Of a stretch of DNA of 64,000 nucleotides, positions 24,940-34,016 are shown piece after piece (the stretch's first letter is position 1; each line of letters starts with the position of its first letter). The stretch is taken from NCBI RefSeq assembly GCF_002368335.1, contig NZ_AP018288.1, positions 5,481,763-5,545,762 of the forward strand. Reading direction: 5' to 3'. Under the pieces are notes generated by a model that did not search any database, was not told the DNA's origin, and worked only from the letters and a program-made list of their open reading frames with translations. Origin of the DNA: Nostoc sp. NIES-4103. GTDB lineage: Bacteria; Cyanobacteriota; Cyanobacteriia; Cyanobacteriales; Nostocaceae. The position numbers were made by a program, and so were the translations under genes.

Positions 24940-27387
24940 TCAATGCATATAAGCGACTGTAACCCCACTACCTCCGTCGGCTTGTTCTGCTGTTTCGTAG
25001 TGGCTGACTCTGGGATGCTGTTGCAAAAAGGTGTGGACACCTTGCCGCAATTTACCAGTGCCGTGTCCGTGAATAATCCATATTGGGCTGTTAGCTTCTG
25101 AAATTGCCTTATCTAAAATTAATTCGGCGTCAGATACCCGCTTACCACGTAAATCAACAGTATTTTGGGAAGTGCGAATTGCTGGGGCACTTTGGGGTGC
25201 TGGAGTAACTACTACTGGTGCGGGTTTTGGTTTCACAACAGGTTCTACTTTCTGACCGTCAAGAGATTCAATATCTTCTAACTTGACTGTCATCTTCATA
25301 ATTCCAAAGCGGACAGTTAACTCACCATCCTCATCGGGGGCATTTAGCACTTCTGCTGTTTGCCCAAACTTAGAAATACGGATGCGATCGCCTACTTTGG
25401 GCATGAATCCGGCTTTGGGTTTTGGCGGTGCTGCTGGCTGATATTTTTGGGCGATTTGATTCAAAGCATTAGTTGCTTGTTGGGCATCTTGGGCTTTTGG
25501 TGTGCCTTGCTGCAAGCGACGAATGATTTGAGCGATTTCACCTTTTGCTTGGGCGATCGCTTGCTGTACTGCTACTTCCTGGGAAGCCCGCAGTTCACGT
25601 TCTCGCTCTTGCAAATTTGCGGCTTTTGCGGATACTTCTTTGTATAAACGTTCTGCTTGCTGCAACAATTTTTGTGCTTCAGCAGCTTTGGTTTCTTGGC
25701 GACGACGTTGTGCTTCTAAGCCAGCAATCACTTGATTCACTTCGTCTGTGGCTTCGCCGACTTGCGTTTTCGCTTGTTCTACTACTTCTAATTTCAGCCC
25801 CAAGCGTCGAGCAATAGTCAAAGCATTAGAACGTCCTGGTATCCCCCACAACAATCGGTAAGTTGGCGAGAGAGTACTTTCATCAAATTCTACAGAGGCA
25901 TTTTCAAACCGCTCATCCTCGTATTTCAGGGCTTTCAGTTCACCAAAGTGAGTTGTAGCAATAGTCAGTTGGGCATGTTTAGCCAGATATTGCAACAAAG
26001 CGATCGCCAAAGCACTACCTTCAACTGGATCAGTACCTGCACCAACTTCATCTAGCAACACTAGGGACTGGGGATTGGGTAATGGGGATTGGGATAATGT
26101 TTCTCCCTCATCTCCCTCATCCCCCTCATCTTCCTCATCTTCCCCATTGCCTAATGCGTCTAAAATCCGGCTAATACGGCGGATGTGACCTGAGAATGTA
26201 GACAAACTTTGCTGTAGGGATTGTTCATCACCTATATCTGCTAATACTTGGTCAAACCAAGGTATTTCTACTGGCTCACGGGCAGGAATAAATAAACCTA
26301 CCTTGGCCATTAATGCTGCCAAACCCAGAGTTTTCAAGGTGACAGTTTTACCCCCAGTATTGGGCCCGGTAATTGTGACTACCCGTATATGGGGAGCAAT
26401 TAACAAATCCACTGGCACCACTGATTGACCTTGTTCGTGCTGCTGCTGCCACACTAGTAGGGGGTGGCGCAGTTGCCGTAAGGTGATAATTTCCTGTTCT
26501 TCGCGTTTAATAAATCGGGGCGGATTGGCTTTGAGCCAATAACTATATCGCGCTCTGGCTGTTGCTAAATCCAAGGTGGTAACAATAGCTAACAATCTTT
26601 CCAAATCTGGCTTGACTGCTGCTACTTGCTCTGTTAGCTTGCGGCGAATGGCTTCTTCTTCGGCTTGCTCTCTTCTAATAGTTTGTCGCAGTTGATTGCC
26701 CAAAGGCACGATAGAGTTGGGTTCCACATACAAAGTGGCACCGCTAGTAGAGGTATCATGGACAATGCCGGGGATAGCGTCTTTTTGAGGCGCTTTCACC
26801 GGAATCACAAAGCGATCGCCTCGTTGGGTAATTAGCTGTTCTTGGACTGCCCCATGCTTTGCCTGTAAAATATTTTGCAGCTTTTGAGTGATTTGGCTAC
26901 GTAAACGCCGCAAGTCTGTGCGAATTTCCCCAAGTTTTTGACTAGCGCGGTCTGTGACTTGGCCTCGTTCATCAATACAGCGGTGGATTTCTTGCTCTAG
27001 TTCTGGATAAGTCCGCAAATCGGCAACCAGTTGATTCAAGATGGTTAAATCTTCTTGGTTATCGATTATACGCCGTAAATTTCTGGCACCTGCAAGGCTG
27101 GTTGCGATCGCTAAAAGTTCATCCCCCGCGAGAATTCCTTGAAGTTCAGCCCGTTCTAGGGAATCGCCAATATCTTGTATTCCTTCAAAGGAAAGTCCTG
27201 TATTCAAACGACTTTCCAGTTGATAAACTTCCTTGGTTTGGGCTAAAAGTTGTTCACTTATTGCCTGAGATTCAGGTATTCTCAAATGAGTTGATGCGAT
27301 CGCCCCTAGTTTAGTTGCCGCAAATGTCGCAAGATGCTGGCAAAGGCGATGCCATTCTAGTAATTCTAAGGTATCAGATTGGATCAA
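24940..27387 (-). CDS. mutS2: MutS2 (endonuclease / ribosome-rescue ATPase with Smr domain)
   Basis: An 815-residue MutS2: helical lever and clamp, MutS ATPase with GPNTGGKT Walker A near residue 340, LVLLDEVGAGTDPVEG Walker B near 445, long coiled coil (520-640) and C-terminal Smr nuclease domain (WIIHGHGTGKLRQGVHTFLQ). MutS2 acts on recombination intermediates and, in Bacillus, on collided ribosomes. Between the Walker motifs, about residues 412-442, an acidic stretch (GNGEDEEDEGDEGDEGE) is encoded by repeat DNA like that in gaps, an apparent in-frame insertion. The start is TTG (MIQSDTLELLEWHRL, the usual beginning); no in-frame ATG lies upstream. Confidence 0.93.
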   Translation of the reverse strand: MIQSDTLELLEWHRLCQHLATFAATKLGAIASTHLRIPESQAISEQLLAQTKEVYQLESRLNTGLSFEGIQDIGDSLERAELQGILAGDELLAIATSLAGARNLRRIIDNQEDLTILNQLVADLRTYPELEQEIHRCIDERGQVTDRASQKLGEIRTDLRRLRSQITQKLQNILQAKHGAVQEQLITQRGDRFVIPVKAPQKDAIPGIVHDTSTSGATLYVEPNSIVPLGNQLRQTIRREQAEEEAIRRKLTEQVAAVKPDLERLLAIVTTLDLATARARYSYWLKANPPRFIKREEQEIITLRQLRHPLLVWQQQHEQGQSVVPVDLLIAPHIRVVTITGPNTGGKTVTLKTLGLAALMAKVGLFIPAREPVEIPWFDQVLADIGDEQSLQQSLSTFSGHIRRISRILDALGNGEDEEDEGDEGDEGETLSQSPLPNPQSLVLLDEVGAGTDPVEGSALAIALLQYLAKHAQLTIATTHFGELKALKYEDERFENASVEFDESTLSPTYRLLWGIPGRSNALTIARRLGLKLEVVEQAKTQVGEATDEVNQVIAGLEAQRRRQETKAAEAQKLLQQAERLYKEVSAKAANLQERERELRASQEVAVQQAIAQAKGEIAQIIRRLQQGTPKAQDAQQATNALNQIAQKYQPAAPPKPKAGFMPKVGDRIRISKFGQTAEVLNAPDEDGELTVRFGIMKMTVKLEDIESLDGQKVEPVVKPKPAPVVVTPAPQSAPAIRTSQNTVDLRGKRVSDAELILDKAISEANSPIWIIHGHGTGKLRQGVHTFLQQHPRVSHYETAEQADGGSGVTVAYMH

Positions 27388-27914
27388 GGCTGCAACATCT
27401 AACGAATCTAGTCTGAAATTATCCTAACAATAGAGTAGTGTTTACAGCCAAGATTCAACGGACAATACCTTAAAAGTAGAATCCGCTAGTGGCGTAAACT
27501 AAACTAGAGATACTTTTTTGACCAAAACTAGGGTGTAAAATAAAAAATTGTATTTTTATACACCTTGTGCCGAAACTAATAAGGGTATAATTTCGCCATC
27601 ATCTCCAATTTTGTGAGCCAGCGCGGTGAAACAATTGCAGTGGTTCCTTTTGACTCCCTACTCACCTAAAGCCAGGATTTGAGTATTTCAAACGACTTTT
27701 CAAACATCCTCTATGAAATCTTTTTAGAAAATTTAGAGGAGTATGTATTGTCTCTGATGCCAAATGCATTATAAATTAAATAACCTTAACAGAGGTACTT
27801 TTTTGCAAGTAAGCCTTTATTCTTTCATTTTGTTATAAGTTTTTGTGTGCAAAAAATCAATCAAGCATAGAAAGACTTTAACGCTAAATATATTTTGAAC
27901 TCAAAAATTTAACT
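27388..27914. other. divergent gap between mutS2 and carbonic anhydrase
   Basis: An AT-rich 527-base stretch with no gene, STRR array or clear hairpin. It must hold the two divergent promoters. Confidence 0.5.
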
Positions 27915-28589
27915 ATGGCTATTAAACGTATTATCGAAGGTCTAAATGAATTTCATGACAATTATTTTATTACACATCGCAAGTTGTTTGAAGAACTATC
28001 CCAGGGACAAAACCCGGAGGTATTATTTATAACTTGCTCCGACTCGCGTATTGATCCATGTTTAATAACTCAAAGTCTACCAGGAGAATTATTTGTTATC
28101 CGTAATGTTGGTAATATAATTCCTGCCTATGGAACGCAGAATAATAGTGAAGGGGCAGGTATAGAATATGCTGTGCAAGCTTTGGGTATTAAAGATATTG
28201 TTGTCTGCGGTCATTCCCACTGTGGAGCAATGAGAGGTTTATTACAAATAGGAAATCTTGCTCAACAAATGCCTTTAGTTTACGACTGGTTAAGGCATTA
28301 CGGTGAACCTACTCGCCGTCTGGTTTTAGACAATTATAAGGATGACCCCAGCGATAAATTATTAAAAATAGCAATTGAGCAAAATGTATTAACCCAAATA
28401 GAGAATCTAGAAACATACCCAACAATTCGGTCTAAATTATATAGTAGTCAAGTTACTCTTCATGCCTGGGTATATGAAATAGAAACTGGTGAAGTCTTTG
28501 CTTATGATGCAAGTGTTGGAAAATTTAAAATTTTAGAAAACCGTCCTTTTCCTGTACCTAATATTATGACTGGATTAGCATTAGAATAA
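27915..28589 (+). CDS. beta-carbonic anhydrase
   Basis: A 224-residue beta-class carbonic anhydrase interconverting CO2 and bicarbonate. The zinc ligands are Cys41 in ITCSDSR, and His100 and Cys103 in VVCGHSHCGAM; the Asp43-Arg45 dyad is present. It has the length of the cytosolic or periplasmic bacterial type and lacks the long C-terminal extension of carboxysomal CcaA. No signal peptide is seen. Monocistronic. Confidence 0.94.
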   Translation: MAIKRIIEGLNEFHDNYFITHRKLFEELSQGQNPEVLFITCSDSRIDPCLITQSLPGELFVIRNVGNIIPAYGTQNNSEGAGIEYAVQALGIKDIVVCGHSHCGAMRGLLQIGNLAQQMPLVYDWLRHYGEPTRRLVLDNYKDDPSDKLLKIAIEQNVLTQIENLETYPTIRSKLYSSQVTLHAWVYEIETGEVFAYDASVGKFKILENRPFPVPNIMTGLALE

Positions 28590-29027
28590 TTATTTTTGAA
28601 CTCACCTTTTTTAATTGCATCTGGCTGTAATTCCTTGGAAAACGCAGTCAAAGCTTGGTTTGTGCCTCTAAAATAGATAGTACGACTTACGCATTAATAA
28701 AAGTCATAGAGAAAGCCAGCATAGTATTATACTCTTGATAACTACGTATAATAACAGAAAACTCTAGTACTATGCAGTTAGTTATAAAATTCATGATAAT
28801 TAGGTAATAAATAACACATTAAATTAAAATTACTGATTAAGATCTTGCCACCCTCAACTATTGGCAGTAGCTTGAAAAAGAAAGTAGGGAGTGGGAAGTG
28901 GGAGAGAAAAGCTTTATTATGTTCGTTTATGAGATTTTGTCGTGAATGACTAACTTGCAAAAAAATCGCTGCAAATCCCTCCACAATTTGATACCCTAGC
29001 TTAAACAGATTTGAGAAAATTTAAAGC
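28590..29027. other. gap before guaB3
   Basis: No gene seen. A single GACTTACGCATT repeat end lies at about 28683 and a short AGTAGGGAGTGGGAAGTGGGAG repeat at 28884-28905. Confidence 0.5.
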
Positions 29028-30191
29028 GTGGAAATTCAACTTGGGCGGGGGAAAACAGCTAAGAGAGCATACGGAATTGATGAAATTGCTCTAGTCCCCG
29101 GTAACAGAACACTCGATCCGAGTTTGGCAGAAACTAAGTGGCGGATTGGCAATATTGAGCGAGAAATCCCGATAATTGCCAGTGCGATGGATGGCGTGGT
29201 AGATGTTCGCATGGCTGTACGTTTGTCACAGTTAGGAGCATTAGGCGTACTCAACTTAGAAGGTATCCAAACTCGTTATGCTGACCCAGACCCGATTTTA
29301 GATCGGATTGCCTCTGTAGGGAAAGATGAATTTGTTTCCCTGATGCAAGAACTCTATGCCGAACCCATAAAGCCGGAATTAATTGCACGGCGTATTGAGG
29401 AAATTAAACAACTTGGCGGCATTGCAGCAGTGAGTGCTACTCCAGCAGGCGCAAGTAAATATGGTGAGGTGGTGGCAAAAGCTGGGGCAGATTTATTTTT
29501 TGTACAAGCAACGGTAGTTTCTACTGCACACCTGTCACCAGATTCCGTAGTTCCTTTAGATTTGGCAGAATTTTGCCGTTCCATGCCGATTCCTGTGGTG
29601 TTAGGGAATTGCGTAACTTATGAAGTAACTTTAAATTTGTTAAAAGCTGGGGCGGCTGCGGTATTAGTAGGGATTGGCCCTGGCGCAGCTTGTACTTCTC
29701 GTGGAGTTCTGGGTGTGGGTGTGCCTCAAGCAACAGCGATCGCTGATTGTGCTGCTGCGCGAGATGAGTACTTCCAACAGACTGGTAATTATATCCCTGT
29801 GATTGCTGATGGCGGTTTAATCACTGGTGGAGACATTTGCAAATGCATCGCTTGTGGTGCCGATGGTGTAATGATTGGTTCACCCTTTGCCAGAGCCGCC
29901 GAAGCCCCAGGACGGGGTTATCATTGGGGGATGGCAACTCCCAGCCCAGTATTGCCCCGTGGTACTCGTATTCGTGTTGGCACAACCGGTACTTTAGAGC
30001 AAATACTTACAGGCCCCGCAGCCTTAGACGATGGCACTCATAATCTTTTGGGAGCCTTGAAGACTAGCATGGGCACATTAGGAGCTAAAAATCTCAGAGA
30101 AATGCAGCAAGTTGAAGTTGTGATTGCTCCTTCCTTATTAACCGAGGGTAAAGTATACCAAAAAGCTCAGCATTTGGGCATGGGTAAATAA
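29028..30191 (+). CDS. guaB3: GuaB3-type IMP dehydrogenase/GMP reductase family protein
   Basis: A 387-residue TIM-barrel purine enzyme starting at GTG (MEIQLGRGKTAKRAYGID). The catalytic Cys222 lies in GIGPGAACTSRGVLG, and VIADGGLITGGDICKCIACGADGVMIG forms the phosphate site. The CBS pair of classical IMP dehydrogenase is absent, the mark of the GuaB3 group. I recall recent work describing cyanobacterial GuaB3 as a GMP reductase, so reductase activity (GMP to IMP) is more likely than IMP oxidation. Downstream come yfr1 and trxA, a well-conserved cyanobacterial order. Confidence 0.9.
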   Translation: MEIQLGRGKTAKRAYGIDEIALVPGNRTLDPSLAETKWRIGNIEREIPIIASAMDGVVDVRMAVRLSQLGALGVLNLEGIQTRYADPDPILDRIASVGKDEFVSLMQELYAEPIKPELIARRIEEIKQLGGIAAVSATPAGASKYGEVVAKAGADLFFVQATVVSTAHLSPDSVVPLDLAEFCRSMPIPVVLGNCVTYEVTLNLLKAGAAAVLVGIGPGAACTSRGVLGVGVPQATAIADCAAARDEYFQQTGNYIPVIADGGLITGGDICKCIACGADGVMIGSPFARAAEAPGRGYHWGMATPSPVLPRGTRIRVGTTGTLEQILTGPAALDDGTHNLLGALKTSMGTLGAKNLREMQQVEVVIAPSLLTEGKVYQKAQHLGMGK

Positions 30192-30238
30192 AGGGAATAG
30201 GAAATAGGGAATAGAAAATAGGGAATAGGGAATAGACA
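30190..30238. repeat. STRR array GGGAATA
   Basis: Seven units of GGGAATAGGAAATA type begin at the guaB3 stop codon. Confidence 0.75.
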
Positions 30239-30324
30239 ATGGTAAATTACTTTGCCACGATACCCAACCCCCCATTCTCAACTTGAAATGCTTAAGGAAA
30301 TTTTTCCAGACTCTTAAACAATCC

Positions 30325-30353
30325 CTGGAAAAATCACATATGTCGCCTACAAT
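30325..30353 (+). promoter_or_regulatory. yfr1 promoter
   Basis: A consensus-like -10 TACAAT (30348-30353) lies 7 bases before the expected RNA start at 30361. CTGGAA at 30325-30330, 17 bases upstream, could serve as a weak -35. Confidence 0.65.
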
Positions 30354-30360
30354 AGAAATA

Positions 30361-30427
30361 GCGGAGACGCATGTTTCCGTTCACTCCTCACACCACACTC
30401 CGCCCGGACTACTGTTCGGGCGGTTCC
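30361..30427 (+). ncRNA. yfr1: Yfr1 small regulatory RNA
   Basis: This contains the invariant Yfr1 core ACTCCTCACAC in a single-stranded stretch (30383-30393). A 5' hairpin precedes it (CGGA 30362-30365 with TCCG 30376-30379). A terminator stem CCGCCCG / CGGGCGG follows (30400-30423), then TTCCTTATG. The size of about 65 nucleotides and the location between guaB3 and trxA match the published Yfr1 locus in cyanobacteria. The ultraconserved core base-pairs with the ribosome-binding regions of target mRNAs, including porin genes in marine strains. Targets here are unknown. Confidence 0.95.
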
Positions 30428-30551
30428 TTATGTTTGTGAATAAATTCTATAGCTTCTTTGCAAATGTACATCCTTCACTTCCAAGCTGCTGTTTTTGCTA
30501 TGGTAGAATTTTCACGAAACTCAGAAATATAATTGGCAAAGGTTTTTAGGC

Positions 30552-30887
30552 ATGTCAACAGCCACAGAAGTTACGGATTCTAACTTTAAGGAACAAGTGC
30601 TAGACAGCGATATCCCTGTTTTAGTTGACTTTTGGGCGCCTTGGTGCGGCCCCTGCCGAATGGTAGCTCCTGTTTTAGATGAAATTGCCGATCAATACGA
30701 CGGTCAATTAAAAGTTGTGAAAGTCAACACTGATGCAAATCCTAATGTTGCTAGCCAGTACGGTATCCGCAGCATTCCCACTTTAATGATTTTTAAAGGT
30801 GGGCAAAAAGTTGATATGGTCGTCGGTGCAGTCCCTAAATCTACATTAGCTTCTACTTTGGATAAGCATCTTACAGAAACTAAATAG
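30552..30887 (+). CDS. trxA: thioredoxin (m-type)
   Basis: A 111-residue thioredoxin with the active site WCGPC (Cys32, Cys35) in DFWAPWCGPCRMVAP and the cis-proline region IRSIPTLMIFKGG. It reduces target disulfides, receiving electrons from ferredoxin- or NADPH-thioredoxin reductase. The ATG is preceded by GGTTTTTAGG. Yfr1 lies upstream with its own terminator, so trxA has a separate promoter in 30428-30551. Confidence 0.96.
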   Translation: MSTATEVTDSNFKEQVLDSDIPVLVDFWAPWCGPCRMVAPVLDEIADQYDGQLKVVKVNTDANPNVASQYGIRSIPTLMIFKGGQKVDMVVGAVPKSTLASTLDKHLTETK

Positions 30888-30952
30888 GCAATAAAGCCCT
30901 TTTGATTTGTCTGTTTGCTTTAGGCTTAGGTAAATATTTGCAACAAATTTGC

Positions 30953-30974
30953 GAGACGCGAAATTTCGCGTCTC
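30953..30974. terminator. 22-bp palindrome downstream of trxA
   Basis: GAGACGCGAAA / TTTCGCGTCTC is a perfect 11+11 palindrome about 65 bases after trxA, followed by AAAAATACTTTTT. It may act as a terminator, or it is a dispersed repeat (GCGTCTC motifs also occur at 51707-51735). Confidence 0.55.
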
Positions 30975-31179
30975 AAAAATACTTTTTACCGCAGTCAACA
31001 GTATCGAGTTACCGTTGTTAAATCAAGATGTTATTTCTTGAGAGGTGTCCTTTAACCATTACGCCCTAAGTCCCCACTGAATTCTGTTCACTAGGATTAT
31101 GGACTAAAAAACCTCGAAGTAGTTGTTAATTGCATACCAAAATTAGATAGAATGTAATGCCATTGTGGTGGCAGTTCTC

Positions 31180-32250
31180 ATGACTTCATCTGCGTCGTTT
31201 GACACATTAGAGTCTCTCCAGGCGGATATCGCTGAATTAATTGATCGCTTACCGACGTTAAAAAATCGGCAATATATTCAGCAGGCACTTGCTACTATAT
31301 TGCGTCTGGCAGATAGTGATATTGATCGTCTTGACTGGAAAATATTGTCGGCCTCTCTAGCAGATATGGAGCGAGGTTTCCAGCTGTTTTATAACTACCG
31401 ACACGTCCGCAAAGTCACTATCTTCGGTTCTGCTCGTCTTTCGCCACAAACCCCAGAGTACCAAATGGCGCTTGAATTTGCCCGCGCTGTGACGCAATTA
31501 GGATTCATGGTCATGACAGGTGGTGGTGGCGGCATCATGCAGGCAGGACACGAAGGTGCTGGGCGAGAAAATTCCTTTGGTTTAAACATTCATTTGCCGT
31601 TTGAACAGCAGGCAAACCCAGTGATTGAGGGCGATCCGAAGCTAATTCATTTTAAGTATTTCTTCACGCGGAAGTTATTCCTCCTTAAAGAAAGTGATGC
31701 TGTTGCCTTGTTCCCTGGTGGATTTGGCACGCAAGATGAAGCTTTTGAGTGCATGACATTAAGTCAGACAGGTAAATTTGGCCCTGTACCTGTGGTTTTA
31801 ATCGATCACCCTAATGGTGATTATTGGAAATCTTGGAGCAAGTATATTGATCAGCATCTGGTAGAAACAGGCCTTGTGAGTCCTGAAGATCCCAGCCTCT
31901 ACACGGTGACAGATAACCTCGAAGTAGCTTGCAATGCGATTACACGTTTTTACCAGGTTTATCACTCTAGCCGCTATGTAGGGGATCAGTTGGTAATTCG
32001 CCTGACTTCAGATTTATCAGATGCTGAGGTCGAACAATTAAATACTGAATTCAGCGATATCCTTGTGAAAGGACAGATTCAAAAAAGTCAGTCCTTGCCT
32101 CAAGAAAATCAAGATGAAACTGTTGGTCTACCACGAATAGTTCTATACTTCAATCAACGTGACTTGGGGCGCTTGTATCAAATGATTGCCGCAATTAACC
32201 GAATGGGTACACCTTCTGTTGAAGATAAGGCGCATCCAGAAAGGAAATAA
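31180..32250 (+). CDS. LOG-family Rossmann protein
   Basis: A 356-residue protein of the LOG/TIGR00730 (lysine decarboxylase-like) family. A nucleotide-binding core runs from VTIFGSARLSPQTPEYQ, through GGGGGIMQAGHEGA, to the PGGFGTQDEAFE catalytic motif. LOG enzymes release cytokinin bases from nucleotides or act as nucleotide phosphoribohydrolases. This larger type has an N-terminal helical extension of ~70 residues and a C-terminal ~100-residue addition of unknown role. The frame opens with GTG codons at 31165; I prefer the ATG at 31180. Monocistronic. Confidence 0.85.
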   Translation: MTSSASFDTLESLQADIAELIDRLPTLKNRQYIQQALATILRLADSDIDRLDWKILSASLADMERGFQLFYNYRHVRKVTIFGSARLSPQTPEYQMALEFARAVTQLGFMVMTGGGGGIMQAGHEGAGRENSFGLNIHLPFEQQANPVIEGDPKLIHFKYFFTRKLFLLKESDAVALFPGGFGTQDEAFECMTLSQTGKFGPVPVVLIDHPNGDYWKSWSKYIDQHLVETGLVSPEDPSLYTVTDNLEVACNAITRFYQVYHSSRYVGDQLVIRLTSDLSDAEVEQLNTEFSDILVKGQIQKSQSLPQENQDETVGLPRIVLYFNQRDLGRLYQMIAAINRMGTPSVEDKAHPERK

Positions 32251-32619
32251 TTACTATAATATCGATTCAGTAATCCTAAAAATTGGCTGACTTGCATATA
32301 CTTGGTGTCTTGGTGTCTTAGTGGTAAAAATTTAAAAAACTACCAAATACACGAAGACACGAAGAGTTTTTGTTCGCTCTACTGTCTTAACTTATGTGAC
32401 AACGGCTATATTTATTGTCTTTGTTGCTGAATTGCAGTAGTGGCTATTCATGAATAGCTCCTACTATAGTTGTGCGTAACTTGTAAAAATTAATGTTATC
32501 CAACTAACTTACAGATGAGAAAAACACTAGTTCTTAGAACTGAGTGCTGATCAGCATAAAAAAAGCATGTATATTAGCACAGTAAATAATGTCTTAAATC
32601 TGAAATAGGGGAACAAAAC
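32251..32619. other. gap before the carboxypeptidase gene
   Basis: No gene seen. CTTGGTGTCTTGGTGTCTTAG (32300-32321) faces ACACGAAGACACGAAG (32350-32365), a mirrored repeat pair. The 28-bp palindrome at 32437 also lies here. Confidence 0.55.
32437..32464. repeat. 28-bp GTAG-type palindrome
   Basis: GTAGTGGCTATTCA faces TGAATAGCTCCTAC with 12 of 14 arm positions complementary, same length as the copies at 55, 21526 and 58258. Confidence 0.75.
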
Positions 32620-33942
32620 ATGCTGGAATTATTGGGTTCAGGATTGGTTTCTCTCTGGCTGGAAATGGCTGGAGTACAAATCAAGCCTTCAGATGCATTT
32701 AATGCATTGGCTTGGCAAAGTAGCCCTGGTTTGGTTCTTGCCCCTGATCCCAATCCAGCTGGGAATAATACAGTAACCGAATATTTTAAGGGCTTAATTA
32801 CATCAAAATTGGTGCCCCAGAATCTGATGCCGAGTCAGGGAATTTGGATGCAGTCGGGGCCGATGCTGATGGCTAATCATCAAGGTACAACACCTCTGCC
32901 AGCTGCCTCTTTAACTAAGATTGCTACTTCACTAGTTACTTTGAAAACTTGGGGCCCAGACCATCAATTTCAGACTTTGGTTAGCGCTACAGGGCCAGTA
33001 GTAAATGGAGTATTGCAGGGCGATTTAGTGATTACTGGTGGTGGCGATCCCTTGTTTGTGTGGGAAGAAGCGATCGCTCTTGGTAATACTCTTAACAAAA
33101 TGGGGATCAAGCAGGTAAAAGGAAATCTGGTGATTGCTGGCAATTTTGCTATGAATTTCCAACGTAATCCCCTGTTAGCAGGTCAATTCCTCAAACAAGC
33201 ATTCAACAGTAAGACTTGGACTCGTCCGGCGAATTTCATTCACTCAATCATGCCCAAGGGAACGCCCAAGCCTCAAGTCGTAATTGCGGGTACTGTGAAA
33301 TTTGAGGCACAACCAAATCCTCAACAAAGCCTGTTAGTCCGTCATTACTCTTTGCCATTGCCGAAACTGATTAAAGAAATGAATGTTTTCAGCAACAATG
33401 AGATGGCAGAGATGCTGGCAGAGTCAGTAGGAGGCGCAAGTGTGGTACAGTCCACTGCTGCCAGTTTAGCGAGAGTACCCAACTCAGAAATTCAGTTAAT
33501 CAACGGTTCCGGACTGGGGCAGGAAAATCGCATTTCTCCGAGGGCCGCTTGTGCAATGTTGATGGCGTTGCAACAACAAGCAAGCGCCCACCAACTCAAT
33601 TTGGCTGATTTGTTTCCCACTTCTGGCTTCGATAATCGGGGAACATTACACTCTAGACATATTCCCACTGCTACCGTGATCAAAACTGGCACACTGCGCG
33701 ATGTGAGTGCTTTAGCTGGGGTGATGCCTACACGCGATCGCGGTTTAGTTTGGTTCGCTATTATTAACCGTGGCCCAAATGTATCAGCTTTCCGTGCTGG
33801 ACAGGACAAACTTTTGCAAAGTCTTGTACAAAAGTTACAAGTAGCTACCACCGTCCCCGATATCCTCACTCCCCATTCCACCATCAACTCATTACCTGAA
33901 CTAGGTGCAACTAGTCGTAATGAAATTTTGTATAGAAGTTAG
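32620..33942 (+). CDS. dacB: D-alanyl-D-alanine carboxypeptidase (PBP4/S13 family)
   Basis: A 440-residue penicillin-binding protein of the DacB type with all three active-site motifs: SLTK (Ser97-Lys100), SNN (258-260) and KTG (355-357). It trims or cross-link-edits peptidoglycan in the periplasm. The start at MLELLGSGLVSLWLEM gives a hydrophobic but atypical N-terminus; I see no clear signal-peptidase site, and no upstream in-frame ATG before a stop. It is shorter than E. coli PBP4, so part of the inserted domain is reduced. Convergent with the lptC-like gene. Confidence 0.9.
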   Translation: MLELLGSGLVSLWLEMAGVQIKPSDAFNALAWQSSPGLVLAPDPNPAGNNTVTEYFKGLITSKLVPQNLMPSQGIWMQSGPMLMANHQGTTPLPAASLTKIATSLVTLKTWGPDHQFQTLVSATGPVVNGVLQGDLVITGGGDPLFVWEEAIALGNTLNKMGIKQVKGNLVIAGNFAMNFQRNPLLAGQFLKQAFNSKTWTRPANFIHSIMPKGTPKPQVVIAGTVKFEAQPNPQQSLLVRHYSLPLPKLIKEMNVFSNNEMAEMLAESVGGASVVQSTAASLARVPNSEIQLINGSGLGQENRISPRAACAMLMALQQQASAHQLNLADLFPTSGFDNRGTLHSRHIPTATVIKTGTLRDVSALAGVMPTRDRGLVWFAIINRGPNVSAFRAGQDKLLQSLVQKLQVATTVPDILTPHSTINSLPELGATSRNEILYRS

Positions 33943-34016
33943 TTAGTAGTCAAAAGTCAAGAGTCAACAGTTTATGAGTTTTTGACAACTGACTACTGAC
34001 CATTGACTCTTGACTG
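33943..34016. repeat. mirrored STRR at dacB/lptC convergent junction
   Basis: TAGTCAAAAGTCAAGAGTCAAC units face TGACAACTGACTACTGACCATTGACTC units. The latter encode the last residues and the stop of the lptC-like protein on the minus strand. Confidence 0.85.
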
